Shown here in pieces: positions 1 through 4,721 of a stretch of 6,053 nt of DNA. The DNA lies in the NCBI GenBank assembly GCA_007119405.1, contig SKPT01000539.1:1-6053 (forward strand), read 5' to 3'. The translations under genes were made by a program, and so were the position numbers. This stretch comes from Phycisphaeraceae bacterium (GTDB lineage Bacteria > Planctomycetota > Phycisphaerae > Phycisphaerales > Phycisphaeraceae). Position 1 is the stretch's first letter; each line of letters begins with the position of its first letter. The notes beneath the pieces are model-generated. The model saw only the letters and a program-made list of their open reading frames with translations, was not told where the DNA came from and did no database searches.

Positions 1-17
1 CCGATGTACAATGCCAT
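1..17 (-). CDS. 5' end of a leftward gene, product unknown (partial)
   Basis: Only the first five codons plus two bases lie in the window: ATG at 17-15, then codons for A-L-Y-I, then the edge. The call rests on the ribosome binding site. On this strand AAAGGAGG (31-24) sits six bases before the ATG, the strongest Shine-Dalgarno match in the window. The gene is divergent from the permease gene at 334, with a gap of 316 bases. Its leader can form a long hairpin that hides this Shine-Dalgarno (see 18-96). Five residues are too few to name a family. Real start: likely. Function: unknown. Confidence 0.55.
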
Positions 18-96
18 GGCAAGCCTCCTTTCTGGGACTGGGGCGTTTCCGCTGATACGACCGATACGCCCCCAAGCGTACCAGCGGGAGGCTTGC
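18..96 (-). promoter_or_regulatory. Structured 5' leader that can sequester the ribosome site
   Basis: Read on the minus strand, bases 96-87 (GCAAGCCTCC) are perfectly complementary to 28-19 (GGAGGCTTGC). This 10-bp stem contains the GGAGG core and most of the spacer before the ATG at 17. Inside it are a 4-bp helix (84-81 with 35-32) and a 7-bp helix (72-66 with 46-40, GGGGCGT/ACGCCCC), with internal loops and a 19-base apical loop (65-47). The apical region carries GTATC twice, four bases apart. Nested helices with an anti-Shine-Dalgarno resemble a translational riboswitch, an RNA thermometer or a protein-bound leader. I do not recognise a known riboswitch class. Pairing is seen directly; regulation is inferred. 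Confidence 0.45.
24..31 (-). promoter_or_regulatory. Strong Shine-Dalgarno of the leftward edge gene
   Basis: AAAGGAGG read on the minus strand (31 to 24), followed by a six-base spacer and ATG at 17-15. It is nearly fully complementary to the 16S rRNA anti-Shine-Dalgarno. It is what decides the start of the partial leftward gene, and its GGAGG core falls inside the perfect stem 19-28/87-96. Confidence 0.6.
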
Positions 97-106
97 TTCA
101 TAGATT

Positions 107-129
107 CACTGGCGGCTTGCCCGCCAGTG
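107..129. repeat. REP-like hairpin, copy A (CACTGGCGG stem)
   Basis: A perfect 9-bp stem, 107-115 with 121-129, closes a 5-base loop. Its left flank reads GATT and its right flank CCCA. It shares the CACTGGCGG stem with copy B at 211-245 and the outer CACTG...CAGTG frame with the copies at 3797-3839 and 3869-3909. It lies upstream of the leftward edge gene and could be transcribed with its leader. Small dispersed palindromes of this kind are typical of REP elements moved by REP-associated tyrosine transposases; no such transposase is in the window. Confidence 0.6.
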
Positions 130-210
130 CCCAGGTGCAACGAAGCACCACCACCGCCCGAGCCATCGTTGATCGTCGCAAGATCGATACCTTCAAGTCG
201 GATGCGGCGC

Positions 211-245
211 CCAGGCACTGGCGGACAAGCCGCCAGTGGCACCCG
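211..245. repeat. REP-like hairpin, copy B (CACTGGCGG stem)
   Basis: The perfect 9-bp stem 216-224/230-238 has a 5-base loop, ACAAG. Stem sequences are the same as in copy A. The right flank CAGTGGCACCCG (234-245) is identical over 12 bases to that of copy D (3898-3909), which shows that the element extends past the stem and that the copies share ancestry. It lies in the divergent gap between the leftward edge gene and the permease gene. Confidence 0.65.
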
Positions 246-321
246 TCCGGCACGTTTCCCGAGACGCCGTGCTCCCCAACCTCTACCCTCTGCCCCCTAA
301 CCTCTGCCCCTTGCCCTCGGC

Positions 322-327
322 TATCAT
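322..327 (+). promoter_or_regulatory. Possible -10 box of the permease gene (leaderless type)
   Basis: TATCAT (five of six matches to TATAAT) ends six bases before the ATG at 334. A start of transcription at the usual distance would fall at or next to the A of the ATG, giving a leaderless mRNA. This fits the lack of any Shine-Dalgarno before 334, where the preceding 60 bases are mostly C and T. No clear -35 hexamer is visible at the right distance, so the call is tentative. Confidence 0.35.
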
Positions 328-333
328 CCCCGC

Positions 334-2244
334 ATGCATGCGTTGACCCGCTGGCTCTGGACCCAGGGCCCCGGCAACCCGATGGTGATCCGCATCGTCC
401 AGGGCGGCAGCCGGCGGGCCTACCACCTGTGGGTGCGGATGGGCTACCTCGGCGCCTTGATCCTGCTGGTGCTCACCGGGTTGATGACCGGCGGCACGGG
501 CCCGCAGGCGTCGATGACCGACCTCGCCCAGGCCGGGACGTGGATCTTCGCCTTCATCGCCTACGGCCAGGTGGTGCTGGTGTGCCTGCTCGCGCCGCTG
601 TTCATGGCCGCGGCGATCCGCCAGGAGCAGGCCGGCCAGACGCTGGACATCCTGTTGACGACGCCGATGAGCAACGCCCAGATCGTCCTGGGCACGCTGC
701 TGGGGCGGCTGTTCTTCGTCCTGGCGCTGCTGCTGTCGGGCCTGCCCCTGTTCGCCGTGCTGCTGGTCTTCGGCGGGGTGCCGATCAGCTCCGTGTTCGT
801 GGCGTTTTCCGTGGCCGGGCTCACCGCCGTCGTCGTCGGGGCCGTGGCCGTGGCGCTGGCGGTGTTCCGCGTCGGCGGGCGCAAGGCGGTGTTCACGTTC
901 GTCGTGGCGGTGGCGGCGTTCCTGATCGGCGCCTACGCCCTGGACGTGGGGCTGCTGCGGCGGGTCACGGCGATCCCCGACGCGACGACCTGGCTGACGC
1001 CGCTGCACCCGCTGTTGGTGCTCGAGGCGTCGCTGAGCCCGGCGACCTACCGCCCGCCGGGGCCCGAGCACCTGGCGGACACCGGCGCGCTGGCGAGCTT
1101 CTACCTCGGCCGGCCTCTGGCGAGCTTCGCCCTGCTCAGCGCCGGCATCACGCTGGTGCTCACGACCGCGTCGGCGGTGGCGCTGAGGCAGGTGGGCAAC
1201 GTCGACGCCACCCGCTCGCTCGCCGTGCGGCTGCGCCGGCTGGTGGGCCTGTCCGTCGCCGAGGCCGGCGGCGAGCGGCGAAAGGCGCCGCGCGACGTCG
1301 GCAACAACCCCGTCGCCTGGCGCGAGGCCAACACCCGCGGCCGACTGCTCAGCTCCATCCTGACGCGCTACGGCCTGGCGGGCGCGGCGCTCGCCGTCGC
1401 CGCCATCCTGCTCATGCTCTATCACACGGGCGGCCTGCCCACCGTCCCTGCCGGCGCCGCCGGGCAGACGCTCCAGCCCCACGAGATCCTCCACGCCGGG
1501 CTGCTCATCCTCCTGCTGATGGAGATCGGCGTCGTCAGCCTGGTGGCCATCTACATGTCCGCCGGGGCCGTCTCGCGCGAGCGCGAGGACGGCACGCTGG
1601 ACCTGGTCCTGACCACCCCCATCACGCCCAAGCAGTACATCTGGGGCAAGCTGCGCGGGCTCGTCTCGTTTCTGTCGCTGCTCATCGCCGTGCCCGTGCT
1701 GACCCTGGCGATGGTGGCCGGCTACGCCCTTGTCGCCGGCTGGGCGGGCGCCGAGCAGGCGAGCTTTCTGCACACGGGCATCGCCAGCGGCGGGGCGCAC
1801 ATCTCCGGGCGTGCCCCCATCCTTCTGCCCGAGGCGCCGGTCCTGCTGCTGATCATGCTCGTGCCGTTCGTCGGCCTGTGCGTGATGGCGGGCATGAGCT
1901 GGTCGCTCAAGGCCCGCGGCGTGCTCGGGGCCGTCGTCCCCACCGTCGCCGCCATGGGCGTGCTCGCCCTGCTGCTGGGGGTGTGCGGCCTCAGCGCCGC
2001 GCAGCAGGTGCCGCTGATCGGCCCCGTGCTCAACGCCTTCAGCCCCGCCACCAACGTCGTGATGCTGGTCAACCCCTGGCAATACGTCGCCAACTTCGCC
2101 ATCAGCCCCGGCTTCGGGCGGGTGTCCCTGGCGATCGCCGCCCTCGTCGCCGCCGGCGGCTACAGCGCGATCGTCTACGCCATGCTCCTGGGGATGGTGC
2201 GCGGGTTCGATCAGACGGTCAGGCGGCTCAGCGGGACGGGGTGA
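334..2244 (+). CDS. ABC-2 type transporter permease, double-length (two homologous halves)
   Basis: A 636-residue inner-membrane permease predicted to move an unknown substrate with a separate ATPase, which is not in the window. It has about twelve hydrophobic segments: near 36-54, 70-94, 120-148, 150-178, 184-206, 262-284, then 345-363, 386-410, 440-468, 500-522, 528-551 and 595-620. Each half opens with an Asn-Pro motif (N15-P16 and N324-P325) before an amphipathic basic stretch. Each half also carries the same cytosolic loop: R96-QEQAGQTLDILLTTPMS and R415-EREDGTLDLVLTTPIT. This E..GTL-(D/E)-LLLTTP signature is typical of ABC-2 permeases and lies where the ATPase couples. Bacterial ABC-2 permeases are often single units of 250-400 residues, so this is a tandem duplication or fusion. 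Start: ATG at 334, with no Shine-Dalgarno but a possible -10 box just before it. The substrate cannot be read from sequence. Confidence 0.85.
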   Translation: MHALTRWLWTQGPGNPMVIRIVQGGSRRAYHLWVRMGYLGALILLVLTGLMTGGTGPQASMTDLAQAGTWIFAFIAYGQVVLVCLLAPLFMAAAIRQEQAGQTLDILLTTPMSNAQIVLGTLLGRLFFVLALLLSGLPLFAVLLVFGGVPISSVFVAFSVAGLTAVVVGAVAVALAVFRVGGRKAVFTFVVAVAAFLIGAYALDVGLLRRVTAIPDATTWLTPLHPLLVLEASLSPATYRPPGPEHLADTGALASFYLGRPLASFALLSAGITLVLTTASAVALRQVGNVDATRSLAVRLRRLVGLSVAEAGGERRKAPRDVGNNPVAWREANTRGRLLSSILTRYGLAGAALAVAAILLMLYHTGGLPTVPAGAAGQTLQPHEILHAGLLILLLMEIGVVSLVAIYMSAGAVSREREDGTLDLVLTTPITPKQYIWGKLRGLVSFLSLLIAVPVLTLAMVAGYALVAGWAGAEQASFLHTGIASGGAHISGRAPILLPEAPVLLLIMLVPFVGLCVMAGMSWSLKARGVLGAVVPTVAAMGVLALLLGVCGLSAAQQVPLIGPVLNAFSPATNVVMLVNPWQYVANFAISPGFGRVSLAIAALVAAGGYSAIVYAMLLGMVRGFDQTVRRLSGTG

Positions 2245-2252
2245 GGGGGGCT

Positions 2253-2351
2253 AGCTGTTAGCTGTTAGCTATTAGCTGTTAGCTGCTAGCCGCTGGATGA
2301 GCCATAGGCGCCCGACGCGAAACATCTAACAGCTAACGGCTAACAGCTAAC
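2253..2351. repeat. Heptamer repeat forming a long inverted repeat
   Basis: The left arm has six tandem 7-base units of the form AGCTGTT (2253-2294; the later ones drift to AGCTGCT and AGCCGCT). The right arm has four units of the complement, AACAGCT (2321-2348, some variant). Bases 2257-2282 pair with 2326-2351 over 26 positions with one G-U and one A-C, around a 43-base loop. The repeat begins eight bases after the permease stop and ends 62 bases before the nadA -35 box. It may stop or protect the permease transcript, though no T-tract follows. The tandem heptamer style recalls the short tandem repeats known in cyanobacteria; origin here is unknown. Confidence 0.7.
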
Positions 2352-2352
2352 G

Positions 2353-2386
2353 CCCGTCCTGAGCGAGTCCGCGAGCGAAGGGCGGG
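2353..2386. repeat. Small REP-like hairpin upstream of nadA
   Basis: CCCGTCCT (2353-2360) pairs with AGGGCGGG (2379-2386) over 8 bp including one T-G, and GC (2363-2364) pairs with GC (2375-2376) further in. The centre reads GAGCGAGTCCGCGAGCGA. Hairpins built around CCTGAGCGA...GCGAAGG are a common intergenic repeat style in many bacterial genomes. It directly abuts the heptamer repeat, which suggests that this gap has gathered several elements. A role as terminator for the permease is possible but unsupported by a T-run. Confidence 0.45.
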
Positions 2387-2413
2387 ATTTCCGGACCCCC
2401 TCGTCCTTAATTA

Positions 2414-2443
2414 TTGCCCCCACCCCCCTGCTTCCTCTATAAT
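2414..2443 (+). promoter_or_regulatory. Sigma70-like promoter of nadA
   Basis: A consensus -10 box, TATAAT (2438-2443), lies 18 bases after a partial -35 box, TTGCCC (2414-2419, four of six). An A/T-rich patch (TTAATTATT, 2407-2415) just upstream stands out in this GC-rich DNA. Transcription would start near 2450 and give a leader of about 48 bases. This is the best promoter in the window, and it rules out translation starting upstream of it. No NAD-linked repressor site is recognisable. Confidence 0.7.
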
Positions 2444-2480
2444 CACCCGTTTCCACACCACCAGCCCCCGGGGGCCACAG

Positions 2481-2487
2481 AAGGGAG
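2481..2487 (+). promoter_or_regulatory. Ribosome binding site of nadA
   Basis: AAGGGAG lies ten bases before the ATG at 2498. It supports that start over an in-frame TTG at 2414, which would fall inside the promoter. Confidence 0.55.
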
Positions 2488-2497
2488 CAGCGGGCCC

Positions 2498-3685
2498 ATG
2501 CTCTGGCAGCCACCGCTACCAAAGCGCTATACCTCCATGTCACGCGACGCGCTCGCCGACGCCATCGCCGCGCGCAAGGCCGAGCTCGGCAGCGATCTGG
2601 TCATCCTCGGCCACCACTACCAGCAGGACGAGGTCATCCGCTTCGCCGACTTCACCGGCGACAGCTTCAAGCTCAGCCAGCTCGCCGCGGAGAAGGTCCA
2701 GCAGAGCGGCGCCAGGTACGTCGTCTTCTGCGGCGTGCACTTCATGGCCGAGTCCGCCGACATCCTCACCCCCGACGACGTGGCCGTCATGCTCCCGGAT
2801 CTCTCGGCCGGCTGCTCGATGGCCGACATGGCCGACCACGACGACACCGTCGACGCCTGGCAGCAGATGCACGAGGCCATCGAAGACGCCGGCGACGACG
2901 TCCGCGTCGTGCCCATCACCTACATGAACTCCTCGGCGGCGATCAAGGCGTTCGTCGGCGAGCACGGCGGGGCGGTGTGCACCAGCTCCAACGCCGACAA
3001 GGTCATCCGCTGGGCGCTCGCCGGCGGCGCCGAGCCGCTGCGCGACGGCCAGCGCGTCAAGATCCTCTTCACGCCCGACCAGCACCTGGGGCGCAACACG
3101 GCCGCGGCGCTGGGCTACGACGTGACGCGCGACATGGCGGTGTGGGATCCGAAAAGCCCCGAGCCGCTGGGCGGGATCGACCCGGCCGCGTTCGACGACG
3201 CGACGTTCATTCTGTGGAAGGGCCACTGCTCGGTGCACAAGCTCTTCCGGCCCGAGCACGTGGACCAGGTGCGCGCCGCCTGGCCGGACGTCACCGTCAT
3301 GGTTCACCCCGAATGCGATCACGAGGTCGTGCTCAAGGCCGACCGCACCGGCTCGACCGAGGCGATCATCCAGGCGCTTGGCGAGGCTGAGCCCGGCTCG
3401 CGCTGGGCGATCGGCACCGAGGTGCACCTGGTCAACCGCCTGTGCAACGAAGCCGCCGGACGCGGCGTCACCGCCCGCATCCTCAGCGACTGCCAGTGCC
3501 TGTGCACGACGATGTACCGCATCGACCTGCCGCACCTGCTCTACACGCTGGATCACCTCGCCCAGGGCGAGGTAATCAACCAGGTGGCGGTGGCCGAGTC
3601 GGTGCAGCACTACTCGCTGCTGGCGCTGAACCGCATGCTTGAGATCACCGGCAAGGCGCCGATCGCGCATCAGATCCCGGCGTGA
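2498..3685 (+). CDS. nadA: Quinolinate synthase NadA (long form)
   Basis: A cytosolic 4Fe-4S enzyme that condenses iminoaspartate with dihydroxyacetone phosphate to quinolinate in de novo NAD synthesis. The protein has 395 residues and is complete. Motifs in order: GHHYQ (38-42), GDS (54-56), FCGVHFMAE (77-85), AGCSMAD (104-110), TYMNSSA (141-147), CTSSNA (161-166), PDQHLGRN (193-200), WKGHCSVH (240-247), HPEC (270-273), GST (285-287) and CQCLCTTM (332-339). By comparison from memory with the Bacillus subtilis enzyme, the cluster ligands should be C106, C244 and C336, and H270/E272 the usual substrate-side pair. The close match around DEVI, KGHCSVH and RIDLPHLL puts it in the long Bacillus/actinobacterial-like branch rather than the shorter E. 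coli-like one. The start at 2498 is set by the promoter, the Shine-Dalgarno and the family N-terminus. No nadB or nadC is nearby, so the gene is probably transcribed alone. Confidence 0.96.
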   Translation: MLWQPPLPKRYTSMSRDALADAIAARKAELGSDLVILGHHYQQDEVIRFADFTGDSFKLSQLAAEKVQQSGARYVVFCGVHFMAESADILTPDDVAVMLPDLSAGCSMADMADHDDTVDAWQQMHEAIEDAGDDVRVVPITYMNSSAAIKAFVGEHGGAVCTSSNADKVIRWALAGGAEPLRDGQRVKILFTPDQHLGRNTAAALGYDVTRDMAVWDPKSPEPLGGIDPAAFDDATFILWKGHCSVHKLFRPEHVDQVRAAWPDVTVMVHPECDHEVVLKADRTGSTEAIIQALGEAEPGSRWAIGTEVHLVNRLCNEAAGRGVTARILSDCQCLCTTMYRIDLPHLLYTLDHLAQGEVINQVAVAESVQHYSLLALNRMLEITGKAPIAHQIPA

Positions 3686-3796
3686 GGCGGGTGGCCGATG
3701 GCCCGGTGCCGATCGATTATCGATTGATGACCTCGGGGATCGTGCGGCTGCGATGGCCCACGACGAGAGCACCTTCAGCCCATTCGTAGCGGGGTG

Positions 3797-3839
3797 GGGT
3801 GCCGCTGACAAGCGGAGTCCGCGGAGCTTGTCAGTGCGA
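3797..3839. repeat. REP-like hairpin, copy C (CTGACAAGC stem)
   Basis: CTGACAAGC (3805-3813) pairs perfectly with GCTTGTCAG (3826-3834) around a 12-base loop that can itself fold. Read on the minus strand it ends GTCAGCGGCACCCC, close to the GTCAGTGGCACCCG of copy D, so it is the same element in opposite orientation. Together with copy D it fills the gap between the convergent genes nadA and the small coiled-coil gene. Confidence 0.6.
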
Positions 3840-3868
3840 ATCGGCGTCACGGACCCGTCACGCCAACA

Positions 3869-3909
3869 GGCACTGACAAGGCCGAGGACGGCCTTGTCAG
3901 TGGCACCCG
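3869..3909. repeat. REP-like hairpin, copy D (CACTGACAAGGCC stem)
   Basis: A perfect 13-bp stem, 3871-3883 with 3890-3902, closes a six-base loop, GAGGAC. The flank CAGTGGCACCCG (3898-3909) matches copy B exactly over 12 bases. With copy C it makes an inverted pair, the arrangement known as BIME in enterobacteria. It lies 40 bases past the stop of the leftward coiled-coil gene and could end or protect transcripts from both sides, but there is no T-tract, so it is not a classical terminator. Confidence 0.65.
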
Positions 3910-3949
3910 CGACGATTGGACTGACGACGCTCTCAGAGCCGCGGACGCC

Positions 3950-4237
3950 TCACACCTCGTCGTCGGCGTCGGCCTCGGCTTCGTCGGCCTCCTCGATGAC
4001 GCGACGCAGGTAGGCGTTCTCGCGACGCGTGGCCTCGAGGTCGAAGACCAGGTACTTGATCGACAGGCGCAGGTAGTCCAGGCTCTCCTGCAAGTTGCCC
4101 ATGCTCTTCTTCAGCCGCTCGTGGCGCTGCTGCGTCTTGCTCGCCAGGGCGGTGAGCTTGTCGCGCTCGGCCTTGGGCAGGGTGGAAATCTCACGCATCA
4201 ACTCCGCGAGCTTGTGCTGGAACTGCTTCTCGTTCAT
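3950..4237 (-). CDS. Small coiled-coil protein with acidic tail, function unknown
   Basis: A 95-residue soluble protein with no signal peptide or membrane segment. It appears almost wholly helical. A first helix (about 3-19) ends at L20-P21. A long second helix (about 22-85) has spaced hydrophobic and charged residues typical of a coiled coil, including RHERLKK (38-44), SLDYLRLSIKYL (52-63) and LEATRRENAYLRR (67-79). The C-terminus (82-95) is mostly Glu, Asp and Ala. A helical hairpin or oligomer is the likely fold. The start at 4237 is chosen because GGAG (4250-4247) lies nine bases before it; an in-frame ATG at 4246 directly abuts that GGAG, and a longer frame upstream has no protein-like character. 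The gene is convergent with nadA. I do not recognise the family; the regular pattern and codon use argue that it is a real gene. Confidence 0.8.
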   Translation of the reverse strand: MNEKQFQHKLAELMREISTLPKAERDKLTALASKTQQRHERLKKSMGNLQESLDYLRLSIKYLVFDLEATRRENAYLRRVIEEADEAEADADDEV

Positions 4238-4246
4238 CGCGGCCAT

Positions 4247-4250
4247 CTCC
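4247..4250 (-). promoter_or_regulatory. Ribosome binding site deciding the start of the coiled-coil gene
   Basis: GGAG on the minus strand is followed at once by ATG (4246-4244) and, nine bases on, by a second in-frame ATG (4237-4235). Only the second has workable spacing, so translation most likely starts at 4237. Confidence 0.45.
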
Positions 4251-4549
4251 GTCGTGCTCTCTCGAATCCGGGCGGCGTCCTGAGGCGTCCCGTGTCTCTC
4301 TGAAATATCCGGGCGACGTTGTCGGCTGCGTCCGTGCACCGTTCGTACCCACAATGGACCTGCCACGGCGAGGCTCGGCGCGGGAAATTGTCGGGCGAGA
4401 TCGCAAAGCCAGCATTTGACGGGTGTTGCGCCGGCGGATCCGGGCTGTGGAGAGCCTGTGGGCAAGGCCGGTGGCGCCGGATGTGGCGTGGAGGCAACAC
4501 GCGTGGATGCGTGGCATCATCGTCGGCGGCGGAGATGGCGGGGTTCGGC
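4251..4549. other. Intergenic stretch with no gene seen
   Basis: The region upstream of the coiled-coil gene has no convincing coding frame on either strand: translations are rich in Arg, Pro and Gly with mixed codon use. On the minus strand a GATATT (near 4303-4308) is a weak -10 candidate without a properly spaced -35. I see no RNA gene here. Confidence 0.4.
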
Positions 4550-4693
4550 CCCCTTCCCTACGGGAGGGGCTGGGGGAGGGCGTCACCGCAGGCCATGCGT
4601 CGGCCAGCGCGCACACCACCGGCGGCGCGCCGCGGCGGACCCGCATGGCCTGCGGACGCACCCTCCCCGTGCCCCTCCCGGGGGGAGGGGGGG
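4550..4693. repeat. Long imperfect palindrome with G-quadruplex motifs in both arms
   Basis: Three nested pairings fold the stretch back on itself: 4561-4570 with 4671-4680 (10 bp), 4573-4580 with 4661-4668 (8 bp), and 4586-4599 with 4642-4655 (14 bp, CCGCAGGCCATGCG). Short symmetric internal loops separate them, and the loop at the tip is 42 bases. The left arm carries GGGAGGGGCTGGGGGAGGG (4562-4580) on the plus strand. The right arm carries the equivalent on the minus strand (4679-4661). The palindrome begins 28 bases past the M16 stop, so that transcript may end here, but no T-tract follows. It could be a MITE-like or composite REP element. Confidence 0.65.
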
Positions 4694-4721
4694 CGGAACC
4701 GGTCAGCTTGCGTCAATGATT

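Noticed and set aside
18..96. Assignment of the leader to a known riboswitch (fluoride, preQ1, ZTP, guanidine, c-di-GMP)
   Set aside because: None of the conserved core motifs I can recall for these classes is present.
4..300. A 98-residue plus-strand frame at the left edge
   Set aside because: Low-complexity translation covering two REP-like hairpins and the leader hairpin; no ribosome site.
283..2082. A 599-residue minus-strand frame opposite the permease
   Set aside because: His, Gln, Arg and Gly-rich low-complexity translation typical of the antisense of GC-rich coding DNA.
93..2261. A 722-residue plus-strand frame overlapping the permease gene
   Set aside because: It is a shadow: very rich in Arg, Gly, Pro and Ala, runs through a REP-like hairpin, and has no hydrophobic or domain pattern. 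The permease frame has clear membrane segments and motifs.
2253..2351. CRISPR array
   Set aside because: The heptamers are contiguous, with no spacers, and are arranged as an inverted repeat.
2414..2497. A longer nadA start at the in-frame TTG at 2414
   Set aside because: It lies within the -35 box of the promoter; the extra residues are Pro/His-rich and not part of the family.
2540..3850. A 436-residue minus-strand frame opposite nadA
   Set aside because: Antisense shadow; nadA motifs on the plus strand are unambiguous.
3686..3949. Classical intrinsic terminator after nadA
   Set aside because: Strong hairpins are present but none is followed by a T-run; the ATCGAT doublet at 3712-3724 has no clear partner or known role.
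4238..4465. N-terminal extension of the coiled-coil protein to an ATG at 4465
   Set aside because: The extra 76 residues look non-coding, and GGAG is well placed only for the ATG at 4237.
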